64,000 nucleotides of DNA. It comes from Halorarum halophilum. Lineage in GTDB: Archaea; Halobacteriota; Halobacteria; Halobacteriales; Haloferacaceae. Location of the stretch: assembly GCF_013401515.1 (NCBI RefSeq), contig NZ_CP058529.1:2480001-2544000 (forward strand), in the 5' to 3' direction. Below are positions 8,450 to 18,401 of the stretch, piece after piece. Position 1 is the stretch's first letter. Each line of letters begins with the position of its first letter. The position numbers and the translations under genes are program-made. A model generated the notes under the pieces. The model saw only the letters and a list, made by a program, of their open reading frames with translations, was not told where the DNA came from and searched no databases.

Positions 8450-8508
8450 CAAATCATTAGTAACGAATTTATGCGGTGTATCCATACCGTTCCCTGTGGT
8501 AGCATACC

Positions 8509-9936
8509 ATGGCAAAGAGAGACACGCGCCGGCGCTTCCTGAAGCGGACGGGAGCCGCCGGGGTACTGACGGCTGGACTGGCGGGTTGTACCGGAAACTC
8601 GGACGGCGGTCCCGGCGGCGGCGGTAACGGCGGCGACGGCGGAACGCCGGCCGGCGAACAGAAGACGATCTCGGGCGACAAGGGCGAGGTCCACTTCCTC
8701 TCGGCCGAGAACAGTTCTGCGTTCAAGCAGTACTACCAGAAGTGGGCCGAGCGGTTCAGCGAGGAGACGGGCTACGGCGTCAAACTGGAGTTCGTCGGCG
8801 TCGGGTCGAGCCAGTCGGCCCGCATCTCGAAGCTCCTCCAGGCGGGGAACCCGCCGGAACTGACGACCACGGCCCCCGAGAAGGGCGGCGGGATGGCGCT
8901 CCAGGGGGTCCTCGCGGACCTCAGCGACGAGGCGTCGTGGATGGAGGACAAGTACGGCTACTCGTTCAACGAGGACTTCCTCTTCCAGCTCGACGGCAGC
9001 CAGTACGTCGTCCCCATCTGGGTCAACATGACGATGGACTGGTACCGGGTGAGCGCCTGGCAGGACGGCGCCGGATTCGCGCCCCGGAACCCCAACTGGC
9101 AGGAGTTCCTCGAGGGCGTGAAGGCCACCGACGGCGTGGAGGACCGCCGCGGCACGGTCGTCCCGGCCGCGCAGAGCCTGATGAGCACCGAGTACTACAT
9201 CGACCACATGTTCCAGAACGGGGGGCGGATCTTCGCCCGGAACGGCGGGAACGTCGAGGTGGTGATGAACAAGGGACAGGACCGCACGAAGACCAAGGAG
9301 GTGCTCGAGTACATCGAGAAACTGAACCAGTACTCCGTCGACGGGTCGGGCTACGCCTACAGCGAGCAGATCGAGTCCTTCTGGTCCGAACAGGTGAACG
9401 AGGTGAAGTACTTCGGCGCCCGGCCGCTCCAGCAGGCCGTCGAGAACAACGAGGCGGTCGCCGAGGACACGGGGCTGATGCGCCCGCCGCACAAGGAGGA
9501 GCAGACCCACCAGGCGTTCTCGGAGGGCTGGGTGATGTTCGAGCCGGCCGAGAACAAGGACGGCGCGCGGGAGTTCATCAAGTTCATGTCCCGTCCCGAA
9601 CCCCTCTACGAACTCCTCCACATCGCGCCGCTGCACAACCTCCCGCCGTTCCCGGCCGCCGTCGACGACGAGGAGTTCCTCGACAACGAGTTCATCGACG
9701 AGTGGGTGCGGCCCAACGACCACATCCGCATCGACGACGTCGTCACCATGGTCGAGAACGCGAAGACCCTCGTCGGCGAGACGGACCCGAACAACGCGCT
9801 CGCGTCGCCGGTGTTCTCGGAGAACGTCTTCGGCAACATGATCTACAACGTCCTCTACGGCGACACCTCGATCGACCAGGCCATCGACCAGGCCGGCGAG
9901 CAGGCGACGAGCATCATGGACGGATTCGACAAATGA
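8509..9936 (+). CDS. Sugar-type ABC transporter substrate-binding lipoprotein (Tat, CUT1-like)
   Basis: A 475-residue extracellular solute-binding protein of family 1. The N-terminus carries a twin-arginine motif (RRRFLKRTG) and a lipobox LAGC with Cys27, followed by a Gly/Asp/Asn-rich linker, as in haloarchaeal Tat-exported lipoproteins held to the outer face of the membrane. The body resembles CUT1 sugar-binding proteins (KLLQAGNPPELTTTAPEKGG, then FSEGWVMFEPAENKDGAREF). It is the first gene of the importer operon, followed by two permeases and an ATPase. The sugar or sugar-like solute is unknown. Confidence 0.92.
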   Translation: MAKRDTRRRFLKRTGAAGVLTAGLAGCTGNSDGGPGGGGNGGDGGTPAGEQKTISGDKGEVHFLSAENSSAFKQYYQKWAERFSEETGYGVKLEFVGVGSSQSARISKLLQAGNPPELTTTAPEKGGGMALQGVLADLSDEASWMEDKYGYSFNEDFLFQLDGSQYVVPIWVNMTMDWYRVSAWQDGAGFAPRNPNWQEFLEGVKATDGVEDRRGTVVPAAQSLMSTEYYIDHMFQNGGRIFARNGGNVEVVMNKGQDRTKTKEVLEYIEKLNQYSVDGSGYAYSEQIESFWSEQVNEVKYFGARPLQQAVENNEAVAEDTGLMRPPHKEEQTHQAFSEGWVMFEPAENKDGAREFIKFMSRPEPLYELLHIAPLHNLPPFPAAVDDEEFLDNEFIDEWVRPNDHIRIDDVVTMVENAKTLVGETDPNNALASPVFSENVFGNMIYNVLYGDTSIDQAIDQAGEQATSIMDGFDK

Positions 9937-9993
9937 ACGCCGGCCGCCCTCACCGACGTCATCGGTGGCCGGTGTGGCCGGGGGAATCCGACG

Positions 9994-10956
9994 ATGGATG
10001 AGGCGACGAGCACGGGCGGGCTCGACGCCACGCACGAGGAGGACACCCGACAGGACCGTCTGGCGGCGCTCCTCGACAACGAGGTCTTCCTCGGCTACGG
10101 GAGCCTCTCGCCGGTCATGGTGCTGTTCCTCTTCGTGGCCGTCCTGCCGATCGGCTGGGCGCTCGCGGGGAGCTTCTTCGAGATCAACGCCTTCAACCCG
10201 GTGTGGAACTGGACGGGGCTCTCGAACTACGAGCACATCTTCCTCCAGGACAGCTTCTACTGGACCGCCGCCGGCAAGTCCGTGGTGTTCGGCTTCGGGT
10301 CGGTCGCGCTCCAGATCGTGCTCGGGGTGGCGTTCGCGCTCATCCTGCAGCGATCGTTCCGCGGCAACGCGTTCGCGCGGGCGGTCGTCCTGCTCCCGTA
10401 CCTGGTGCCGGTCATCGTGGTCGGGCTCGTCTTCCAGTGGATGATGAACCCGAACTACGGGGTGTTCAACCTCCTCGGGACGCGCTTCGGCGTCCTGAGC
10501 GGCCCCATCAACTTCCTGGGGAACTCCGACATCGCGATGTACGCCATCATCGTCGCCGCGAGCTGGAAGTGGTCCATCTTCGTCGTGATGATGACGCTGG
10601 CCCGCCTGGAGGCGATCCCCTCCGGCTACTACGACGCCGCCCGCGTCAACGGCGCCAACGCGTGGCAGCGGTTCCGTGACATTACGCTCCCGAACCTGAA
10701 GGGGATGATCGTCCTCGTCGTCCTGCTGCGGGGCATCTGGATGTTCAACAAGTTCGACATCGTCTGGATCATGACCCGCGGCGGCCCGAGCGGCGCGACG
10801 ACGACGCTGCCGGTGTACGCCTACAAGGTGGCGTTCAACCAGTGGCACCTCGGCGAGTCGCTGGCCATCGCGTCGACGCTGTTCCTGACGCTGGTCATCG
10901 GTGCCGCCGTCTACTTCGGCAAGTTCAACCCCGAACAGGAGGTGCGCGTCGAATGA
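9994..10956 (+). CDS. ABC sugar permease, MalF/UgpA-like
   Basis: A 320-residue membrane protein with about six helices after a charged N-terminus. The EAA loop that docks on the ATPase is visible as EAIPSGYYDAARVNGANAWQ (near residues 206-225) followed by RFRDITLPNLKG. It pairs with the next permease to form the channel of the importer. Its stop overlaps the start of the next gene (ATGA at 10953-10956), showing tight coupling. Confidence 0.93.
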   Translation: MDEATSTGGLDATHEEDTRQDRLAALLDNEVFLGYGSLSPVMVLFLFVAVLPIGWALAGSFFEINAFNPVWNWTGLSNYEHIFLQDSFYWTAAGKSVVFGFGSVALQIVLGVAFALILQRSFRGNAFARAVVLLPYLVPVIVVGLVFQWMMNPNYGVFNLLGTRFGVLSGPINFLGNSDIAMYAIIVAASWKWSIFVVMMTLARLEAIPSGYYDAARVNGANAWQRFRDITLPNLKGMIVLVVLLRGIWMFNKFDIVWIMTRGGPSGATTTLPVYAYKVAFNQWHLGESLAIASTLFLTLVIGAAVYFGKFNPEQEVRVE

Positions 10957-11849
10957 GCTACTCCACGTCGAAGTCGCCGATGGAGCGGCTCATCGACTAC
11001 TACGTCCGTCGGGTCCCCTACGACCTCCAGAAGCGCCTGTCGAAGTGGTTCTTCAGGCTGCTCATCCTGGTGACGGTCGTCGTCGTCGGCTTCCCGACGT
11101 ACGTGATGCTGAAGGCGTCGATCCAGCCCGAACTGGAGCTGTTCTCGAACACGTTCCTGTTCGTCCCGCGGAACCCGACCCTGGAGAACTTCGAGGGGCT
11201 GTTCACGGAGACGAACTTCGTGCGGTTCTACGCGAACAGCATCGTCGCGGCGCTGGGGACGATGCTCATCAGCGTCGTCGCCAGCACCCTCGCGGGCTAC
11301 TCGCTGACCCGGTTCAGCTTCCCGGGGAAGAAGCGGCTCGCCCAGTCGGTGCTGTTCTCCTACATGTTCCCGCCGCTGCTGCTCGGACTGCCGATGTTCA
11401 TGATCTGGCGGGACCTCGCGATGCTGAACAGCTACCCTGGCATCGTCCTGGCCCACACGGCCCACGCGCTGCCGTTCGACATCTGGCTGATGTGGAAGTT
11501 CTTCCAGACCGTCCCCATCAGCTACGAGGAGAGCGCGTGGATCTACGGCGCCAGCCGCCTGCGCGCCCTCCGGGACGTCGCCGTCCCGATGGCCCTGCCG
11601 GGCATCATCGCCGTCTCCATCTTCTCGTTCGCCATCTCCTGGAGCGACTTCACGTTCGCCAACCTCCTGCTGACCCAGGAGTCGATGAAGACGCTCCCTA
11701 TCGGGATGATCGGCTTCATCGAACAGCAGGCGGTCCACTGGGGGCTCATCATGAGCGCCTCGGTGATGATGGCGCTGCCGGCGTTCCTGCTGGTGTACTT
11801 CCTCCAGAGCTACCTGCTCCGGGGGTTCAGCGTGGGTGGTCTCGGATGA
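10953..11849 (+). CDS. ABC sugar permease, MalG/UgpE-like
   Basis: The 298-residue partner permease has a charged amphipathic N-terminus, six predicted helices and an EAA loop (ISYEESAWIYGASRLRALRD, followed by VAVPMALPG). It forms the heterodimeric membrane channel with the preceding gene. The start ATG overlaps the preceding TGA; longer in-frame extensions upstream lie inside the first permease and are not used. The gap to the ATPase (11850-11972) contains repeated CGGTCGAA-type motifs and no convincing gene. Confidence 0.93.
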   Translation: MSYSTSKSPMERLIDYYVRRVPYDLQKRLSKWFFRLLILVTVVVVGFPTYVMLKASIQPELELFSNTFLFVPRNPTLENFEGLFTETNFVRFYANSIVAALGTMLISVVASTLAGYSLTRFSFPGKKRLAQSVLFSYMFPPLLLGLPMFMIWRDLAMLNSYPGIVLAHTAHALPFDIWLMWKFFQTVPISYEESAWIYGASRLRALRDVAVPMALPGIIAVSIFSFAISWSDFTFANLLLTQESMKTLPIGMIGFIEQQAVHWGLIMSASVMMALPAFLLVYFLQSYLLRGFSVGGLG

Positions 11850-11972
11850 CCGCCCTCGCGCGCCGCGGTCGCGGTCGAACTGGCAACCGAATCGGCAGTC
11901 GGTTCGGCCGCCGGACTGACGGTCGAATCGACGGTCGAACCGACGAACGATCGAGCGACGAGGTGAACTAAC

Positions 11973-13160
<1,188 letters not shown>

Positions 13161-13214
13161 TCCCGCCATGTCCCGCTCGAACACGGTTCCAACACCGCGG
13201 CGGCGACGGGTCCG

Positions 13215-14363
13215 ATGGCCGTGAGCGACGCCGCCCCGACCGTCGCCGGCGTGGGGATGACGCCCTTCGAGAGCGAGACCGACGACCGGTTGCTCGACCT
13301 CGTCGAACGCGCCGCGCTCGCCGCGCTCGCCGACGCGGACGTGACCCCGACCGAACTCGACGCGGTCGTCGTCGGCAACATGGCCGCGGAGGCGTTCACG
13401 GACCGCTCCGGGCTGGCGAACGCTCTCGTCGACAGCGTCGGCGCGACGGGCGCGAGCGCGGACCGCGTCGAGAACACCAGCGCGTCCGGCGCCAGCGCGT
13501 TCAAGCGGGGCGTCGAGGCCGTCACCGCCGGACACGCGGAGCGCGTCCTCGTCGTCGGCGGCGAGCACATGTCCGCGGTGGACCGGGAACGGTCGACCGA
13601 GATCGTCGGGAGCATCGTCCACGGGACCGAGCGACGGCACGGCGTCACCCTGCCGTCGCTCGCGGGCGTGGCCACCGACGCCTACCTTCGGGAGCACGAC
13701 GCCGACCGCGCCGCGCTCTCCGAGGTGGCCGTGAAGAACCACGGCAACGCGGCTGCCAACCCCTACGCCCAGTTCCGGACGCCGGTCACCCGCGAGGAGG
13801 TGGAGTCCTCGCCCGCCGTGGCGGACCCGCTCCGCCTCTACGACTGCTGTCCCACGAGCGACGGGGCCGCCGCGGTCGTGCTCGCCCCAGAGGGCGACGT
13901 CCGCGTCACGGGAGTCGCGGGGGCGACCGGCACCCACGCCGTCCCGGAGCGGCAGAGCGTCCTCAGGGTCGAGAGCGTCGCGAAGGCCGGCACGCGGGCG
14001 CTGTCCGCGGCGGGCATCTCGCCCGCCGACGTGGACGTCGCCTGCGTCCACGACGCGTTCACGGTGCTGGAGCTGCTCGAACTGGAGGAGTTGGGTTTCT
14101 ACGGGCCGGGGGCGGCCTGGAAGGCGGTGCTCGACGGCGAGACCGCCGTCGACGGGACGCTGCCGGTCAACCCCGGCGGGGGGCTGAAGGCCCGCGGTCA
14201 CCCCCTGGGTGCGACGGGCGTGGCCCAGCTGGTCGAACTGGTCTGGCAACTCCGCGGCGAGGCGGTCGGCCGGCAGGCCACCCCGGCGTACACGGGGCTG
14301 GCGGTCAACGTCGCGGGGTTCGGGAACAACAGCATCTGTACGATACTGGAGGCCGACACGTGA
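13215..14363 (+). CDS. Thiolase-fold protein (SCP2/archaeal type) with Ser in place of the nucleophilic Cys
   Basis: A 382-residue thiolase-superfamily protein. The motif that normally reads CASG, holding the acyl-accepting cysteine, reads NTSASGASAF here, with Ser89 (codon AGC) at the Cys position. The other thiolase signatures are present: HDAFT (His279), GGGLKARGHPLGATG (His329), and a C-terminal NNSICTIL. It is followed, with a 4-base overlap, by a DUF35 zinc-ribbon partner. Archaeal thiolases often act in complexes with DUF35 proteins, and some DUF35-partnered members (the Ltp2 type) act as retro-aldolases. A thiolase, acyltransferase or aldolase role is therefore possible; the substrate is unknown. 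Membership in the sugar-importer operon is inferred from strand and a 54-base gap. Confidence 0.85.
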   Translation: MAVSDAAPTVAGVGMTPFESETDDRLLDLVERAALAALADADVTPTELDAVVVGNMAAEAFTDRSGLANALVDSVGATGASADRVENTSASGASAFKRGVEAVTAGHAERVLVVGGEHMSAVDRERSTEIVGSIVHGTERRHGVTLPSLAGVATDAYLREHDADRAALSEVAVKNHGNAAANPYAQFRTPVTREEVESSPAVADPLRLYDCCPTSDGAAAVVLAPEGDVRVTGVAGATGTHAVPERQSVLRVESVAKAGTRALSAAGISPADVDVACVHDAFTVLELLELEELGFYGPGAAWKAVLDGETAVDGTLPVNPGGGLKARGHPLGATGVAQLVELVWQLRGEAVGRQATPAYTGLAVNVAGFGNNSICTILEADT

Positions 14364-14914
14364 CAGACGAACCATACGATCGAACCGACGAGACTGACGA
14401 GACTGACGAGACGGACGAGAGGCGCGCGCACACCGACGGGACCGCCAACCCACCCGGCAACAAGGACGGGGCCAACACGGACGAGGCCGACGCGGACGCG
14501 TATGGCGAGTACGATATGCACGCTCACGACGCGCCCGACGCAGCCTACGTCTGCACTGACTGCGACGAACGGTGGTTCTACGCCCGGGCGCGGTGTCCCG
14601 ACTGCGGCGGCGGGGACCACGCGACGTACGAACTCGGGGTCGGCACGCTCCGCGCCGCCACGACGGCCCGGGTGACGCCGGCCGACGTGCGCGACGAGAA
14701 CCCCCTCGGCCTCGCCGAGTTCGGCGGCGGCGTGGCTGTCCTCGCCCAGCTACCGACCGGCGAGCGCCGGCCCGAGGTGGGCGACGCGGTGGAGCTGACC
14801 GGATCATCGGCGCTCCGCGACGGCATCTACGGCGCCAGACTGCGCGGCGTCGGGGAGGACGCCCCCACGGGGACCGGGGACGAACGGGCACGCAGGGAGG
14901 TGCGCGAGTCGTGA
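14360..14914 (+). CDS. Zn-ribbon/OB-fold DUF35 protein, thiolase partner
   Basis: A 184-residue protein. The first 50 or so residues are acidic and repetitive, with DETDETDETDE followed by Asp/Ala/Gly-rich sequence; then comes a rubredoxin-like zinc ribbon (CTDCDERWFYARARCPDC) and an OB fold (LRAATTARVTPADV, then AVLAQLPTGERRPEVGDAVEL). This is the standard DUF35 layout; the fold can bridge acyl-CoA to partner thiolases. The GTG start overlaps the thiolase TGA (GTGA), and its own stop overlaps the start of the next gene the same way, so all three are translated together. The long repeat-bearing N-terminal extension is unusual for the family. Confidence 0.87.
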   Translation: MTDEPYDRTDETDETDETDERRAHTDGTANPPGNKDGANTDEADADAYGEYDMHAHDAPDAAYVCTDCDERWFYARARCPDCGGGDHATYELGVGTLRAATTARVTPADVRDENPLGLAEFGGGVAVLAQLPTGERRPEVGDAVELTGSSALRDGIYGARLRGVGEDAPTGTGDERARREVRES

Positions 14915-15900
14915 CGGTCCCCGACCGGATGCGCGCGGTCCGAATCGACGACCACGGCGGCCCGGACATCCTCGCGGAGGCCGAGGTCGCAACGCCCGAA
15001 CCCGGACACGGCGAGGTGCTGGTCCGGACAGTGGCCGCGTCGGTCAACCCGATCGACACGTACGTGCGCGAGGGGGCCGCGGAGCCGGCGGACGGCCTGC
15101 CCCACGTCGTCGGCTCAGACGTGGCCGGCGTCGTCGTCGCCGCCGGCGCCGGGGTCGACGAGTTCGCACCCGGCGACCGGGCGTTCGCGACGGGTCTCGG
15201 TCTGTTCGAACAGGGGAGCTACGCTGAGTACGTCCCGGTGCCCGCGGACCGCCTCGCACACCTCCCGGAGGCCGTCCCGTTCCGGACGGGCGCCGCGGCG
15301 GCGATGGTGTACCCGACCGCCTGGCGCGCGCTGGTCGACCGCGGCGGTCTCACGGTCGGCGACGCCTGCCTGATCCAGGGCGGCGCCGGCGGCGTCGGTA
15401 ACGCGGCGGTCCAGATCGCCCGCCACGCAGGCACCGAGGTGGTCGCGACCGCGCGTCCGGACGACGCCGAACTCGTCGAGGACGCCGGCGCCGACGCCGT
15501 CGTCGACTACCGGGCCGACGACATGGCCGGGGCGGTACGAGCGGCCGGCGTCGACGCGGTCGACGTCGTCCTCGAAACCCACGCCGACCGCAACCTCGCG
15601 GGGGACCTCGACCTCCTCTCGCGCGGCGGACGCGTCGTCGTCATCGGCGAGGAGGCGCCGATCGAACTGTCGCCGTCGCTGTCGATGGACGCCAAGATCG
15701 CCGACGCCGACCTCCGGTTCATGTCCATCGTCGCCTCGGCCGAGGACCAGAAGCGACTGCTCGAACGGACGGCGCCGCGACTGGCCGACGGGACGTTCGA
15801 CGTTCGCGTGGCCGACGTCTACCCCTTCCCGGAGGCCGCGGAGGCACACCGCGCGGTGGAGTCCACGGGAACAGGCGGCAAGGTGCTGCTGGAACCCTGA
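14911..15900 (+). CDS. Quinone oxidoreductase-like MDR family dehydrogenase
   Basis: A 329-residue medium-chain dehydrogenase/reductase of the NADPH:quinone reductase (QOR) type. The N-terminal GroES-like half has HVVGSDVAGVVVAAGAGVDE, and the Rossmann half has the nucleotide motif GGAGGVGNAAVQIARHAG. The cysteines and histidines of zinc alcohol dehydrogenases are absent, which fits the zinc-free QOR branch. The GTG start overlaps the DUF35 TGA; MRAVRIDDHGG six codons later is an alternative. As the last gene of the run it probably reduces or oxidises an intermediate of the same pathway. Confidence 0.87.
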   Translation: MTVPDRMRAVRIDDHGGPDILAEAEVATPEPGHGEVLVRTVAASVNPIDTYVREGAAEPADGLPHVVGSDVAGVVVAAGAGVDEFAPGDRAFATGLGLFEQGSYAEYVPVPADRLAHLPEAVPFRTGAAAAMVYPTAWRALVDRGGLTVGDACLIQGGAGGVGNAAVQIARHAGTEVVATARPDDAELVEDAGADAVVDYRADDMAGAVRAAGVDAVDVVLETHADRNLAGDLDLLSRGGRVVVIGEEAPIELSPSLSMDAKIADADLRFMSIVASAEDQKRLLERTAPRLADGTFDVRVADVYPFPEAAEAHRAVESTGTGGKVLLEP

Positions 15901-16047
15901 TCCGCCCGGGTCGGTCTCGGGCTTCGTCGCAACCAGTCTCCTCGGACGCGAATCGACGTGACACCGCCGCTCGGTAGTGCGCGGCTATCGTTCGGTCGTA
16001 CCGCGATTGTCGGAAAATCCTTTGCCCCGGTCTGTCGTACTCCGTCC

Positions 16048-16527
16048 ATGTCTACGGACCCACTCGACGAACTCGACTTCGGGATCCTCCATCTGCTTCA
16101 GGAAGACGCGCGCCACATCTCGCCGGTCGACATGGAGGACGAACTCCCGGTCTCCGACACGACGATCCGCAACCGCATCGAGAAACTGGAGGACCGAGGG
16201 ATCATCGAGGGTTACGTCCCGCTCATCGACTACGAGAAGGCGGGGTTCCCGTTGCGGGTCAAGTTCGTCTGCACGGCTCCCGTGAAGGAACGTGCGAAAC
16301 TCGCCGAGGAGGCGCTCGAACTCCACAACGTCGTGGACGTAGAGGAGATGCTGAGCGCCCGCGAGAACGTTCGGATCATGGTCGTGACGAACCACTCCGA
16401 AGACCTTCACGAGGTCACCGAGCGGATCGACGATCTGGGCCTCACGATCGAGCGTGAGGGCCTCGTCCGACGAATTCACCGACGCCCGTTCAACCACTTC
16501 GGCGAACACATGGTTTCCTGGAAGTAG
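16048..16527 (+). CDS. Lrp/AsnC family transcriptional regulator
   Basis: A 159-residue protein with an N-terminal winged helix (LDELDFGILHLLQEDARHIS, then VSDTTIRNRIEKLEDRGII) and a following ferredoxin-like domain typical of Lrp/AsnC regulators. The start at MSTDPLDELD has T-rich sequence (AAAATCCTTTG, 16014-16024) about 28 bases before it; an in-frame start at 15958 would add a 30-residue basic extension not seen in the family. Its position just after the ABC-thiolase operon on the same strand suggests that it may control those genes or itself, but this is inference. Confidence 0.88.
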   Translation: MSTDPLDELDFGILHLLQEDARHISPVDMEDELPVSDTTIRNRIEKLEDRGIIEGYVPLIDYEKAGFPLRVKFVCTAPVKERAKLAEEALELHNVVDVEEMLSARENVRIMVVTNHSEDLHEVTERIDDLGLTIEREGLVRRIHRRPFNHFGEHMVSWK

Positions 16528-16572
16528 GAAACTCGGCTCCTGTATTCGAGCCCGCGGGTTAGAAATAAGAAG

Positions 16573-16580
16573 GATATATA
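16573..16580 (+). promoter_or_regulatory. TATA box of the HalOD1 gene
   Basis: GATATATA stands in an AT-rich segment 23-30 bases before the ATG of the following gene, so the transcript is expected to be leaderless. The surrounding bases 16555-16602 are clearly richer in A and T than the flanking genes. Confidence 0.6.
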
Positions 16581-16602
16581 TCGAATTGCTTACTCAGAAA
16601 TC

Positions 16603-16911
16603 ATGTTTGGACAAATGCTTTGGTCACGGCCAACTTCGGTGGACGTGATGCGAACGCAAGCGAGATTTTCGACTGAGGGCCATCCGGACGAGATCCTACA
16701 CACTGTTCTCACTGCTCTCTCGGCGGCCGAAAACGTGGGCGTAGCCAGCCTCGACCTACCGCTGTTCGACGTGATCGACTCCGGGGCCCTCGAACAGCTA
16801 CTCGGGAACGCCGACCGACGGATCAGCGTGACGTTCCCGTACGAGCAGTGGGTGGTGAAGGCCCACGGTGACGGCGCGGTTGAGGTGCGTGAAAACACGG
16901 AGACGCGGTAG
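16603..16911 (+). CDS. HalOD1 output-domain protein
   Basis: A 102-residue protein consisting essentially of one HalOD1 domain, an output module common in haloarchaeal signalling proteins. Typical features are PDEILHTVLTALSAAENVG, then LPLFDVIDSGALEQLLGN, and the C-terminal VTFPYEQWVVKAHGDGAVEV. The function of the domain is not established. There is no attached sensor or receiver domain, so it is probably a stand-alone partner. The next gene starts directly after its stop codon (TAGATG). Confidence 0.85.
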   Translation: MFGQMLWSRPTSVDVMRTQARFSTEGHPDEILHTVLTALSAAENVGVASLDLPLFDVIDSGALEQLLGNADRRISVTFPYEQWVVKAHGDGAVEVRENTETR

Positions 16912-17148
16912 ATGTTTCAGTGTCTCTGTGACACCTGTGAAGAACGGGAGCTGATCGAGGAACTCGAGCAGGCACAGGAGTACTTCAACGAACACGCGGA
17001 TCGTGGATGTGAAGTCGAGATCATCAACGTCGAGCTGGCGGCTGATCAACTGAACACTGGGCCGACCCAACCTGCGTCCTGCACGGAGGAACCGCGGACT
17101 GCGAACGAGATCAGTTCGCGAGAGGGGCAGCAGTCAGCCGACAGATGA
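16912..17148 (+). CDS. Small cysteine-containing haloarchaeal protein
   Basis: A 78-residue protein starting MFQCLCDTCEERELIEELEQ. The CLCDTC cluster plus two later cysteines (DRGCEVEI and PASCTEEP) could bind a metal; a short helical stretch follows (ELEQAQEYFNEHADRG). I recognise it only as a haloarchaeal type often found beside HalOD1 proteins. It begins immediately after the HalOD1 stop codon and is certainly co-transcribed with it. The last 30 residues are polar and probably disordered. Confidence 0.75.
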   Translation: MFQCLCDTCEERELIEELEQAQEYFNEHADRGCEVEIINVELAADQLNTGPTQPASCTEEPRTANEISSREGQQSADR

Positions 17149-17243
17149 GTCATTCGACGTTCGGGAACTGCCGGAACACGATCGGTCCCTAGAGTGCCTG
17201 GACACGTGGTGAGCAGCGCTTCGTCCGCCCGTACGAAGATTAT

Positions 17244-17714
17244 ATGATGGCTCTCGATGACTTCCGGATACGAATGTCCCCGTCGCTCCTCCGCACCGCC
17301 CCGTCGACGTGGCGATTCGCGCTCATCGGCGCGCTGGCCTCGCTGCCCGTCGCCGCCATCGTGAACTGGCTGCCGAACTCGGAGGCGACCGTCGGTGGCG
17401 GTATCATGGTGATCGGAGCGTTCATCGCGGGAGCTATCGCCGCAGTCCGATCGACGGACCCGGACGATGCCGGACTCCGCGCCGGTTTCCTCGGTGGCGT
17501 CCTCGCAGTGCTCACGCTCGTTGTGACAGTAGTCAGTGCCGCGGTCGGTGGTACGGCGGCGGCGTGGCCGCCGTCCAGAGTCCTCTTCTGGGTCCTTGCT
17601 ATCGGGCTGGTCCTGTGCGTCTCCCCCGTATTCGGTCTGGCATGCGGTCGTGTCGGCGGGTGGGTGGCGGACACCGTCGCCTCACGACGGAAGACCGGCG
17701 CGAACGCGCCGTAA
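17244..17714 (+). CDS. DUF5518-type membrane protein
   Basis: A 156-residue protein with four hydrophobic helices (starting near FALIGALASLPVAAIVNW, GGGIMVIGAFIAGAIAAV, AGFLGGVLAVLTLVVTVV and FWVLAIGLVLCVSPVFGL). The pattern fits the haloarchaeal DUF5518 family of unknown function. Two adjacent ATGs (17244 and 17247) can serve as start; TATATG immediately upstream makes the exact start uncertain. It follows the HalOD1 pair after about 95 bases. Confidence 0.75.
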   Translation: MMALDDFRIRMSPSLLRTAPSTWRFALIGALASLPVAAIVNWLPNSEATVGGGIMVIGAFIAGAIAAVRSTDPDDAGLRAGFLGGVLAVLTLVVTVVSAAVGGTAAAWPPSRVLFWVLAIGLVLCVSPVFGLACGRVGGWVADTVASRRKTGANAP

Positions 17715-17805
17715 CGATCCTACGACGGGTTGTTGGACGGACGCTCCGTAATGAGAGTTCTTCCGGAAAGAAGTAGTGGTGAGGTGGTCCGCGGTCGTGC
17801 GCGGT

Positions 17806-18183
17806 CTAGTCGGACGTATAGAGGTAGAGCGTGACGAGTGCGACGACGGCTTCGGCGACTTTCGAGGCGATAGAGAGCGGGTTGACCTGCTCGCCCATGT
17901 CGAAGAAGGCGAGGATCGTTACGATCGCGTATCCGGCGGCGACGGGATAGAGCTCACGCCGCCAGTAGCGGCTGAGGCACACGAGAACTCCCCCGATCCA
18001 GCCGAGGCCGTTCAGATAGAAGAGGACGCCCGTCGTCCGATCGAACGCCATCACTCGTGGTGCCAGCAGCAGGTGGATCGCGGCCGAGGCGAGTGCCGCG
18101 AGGACGACGACGTAGCCCAGATAGTGCGACGGGGGACTCACCACCGATCGGGACTCCTGCGAGGTAGCCGGTTGACCAGCCAT
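17806..18183 (-). CDS. Four-helix haloarchaeal membrane protein, unknown function
   Basis: A 125-residue integral membrane protein with four hydrophobic helices (YLGYVVVLAALASAAIHLLL, GVLFYLNGLGWIGGVLVCL, LYPVAAGYAIVTILAFF and SKVAEAVVALVTLYLY). I recognise it as a type widespread in haloarchaea (DUF7475-like) without known function. It is convergent with the DUF5518 gene. A short inverted repeat GGTAGT-CGA-ACTACC at 18239-18253 lies upstream of its start. Confidence 0.75.
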   Translation of the reverse strand: MAGQPATSQESRSVVSPPSHYLGYVVVLAALASAAIHLLLAPRVMAFDRTTGVLFYLNGLGWIGGVLVCLSRYWRRELYPVAAGYAIVTILAFFDMGEQVNPLSIASKVAEAVVALVTLYLYTSD

Positions 18184-18401
18184 GGAACTGGTCGTTCTCG
18201 GTGGACGGAAGGTATCGTGACCAGGTTCGCGACGATTGGGTAGTCGAACTACCGACGGCCGAGTGACGCCAGGTCACGGATCTCGACGACGGATCGCTCC
18301 CCCGTACTGGGCGAACAGCGCGACACCTGTCCTCCCACACGCCACTGTTCGTCTGTCGTCGATCCGTCGAAGAGAGTCGCTTCGAGATTCCAAACCGGCC
18401 C

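Noticed and set aside
8440-10848. Long minus-strand open frame (about 800 codons) opposite the substrate-binding protein and permease
   Set aside because: It is the antisense shadow of GC-rich coding DNA: Arg/Val/Glu/His-rich composition, no domain, and covered by well-supported plus-strand genes.
11846-11971. 41-codon frame after the second permease (ATG overlapping its TGA)
   Set aside because: The sequence is Arg-rich and built from CGGTCGAAC-like direct repeats; it has no family resemblance and is better seen as spacer.
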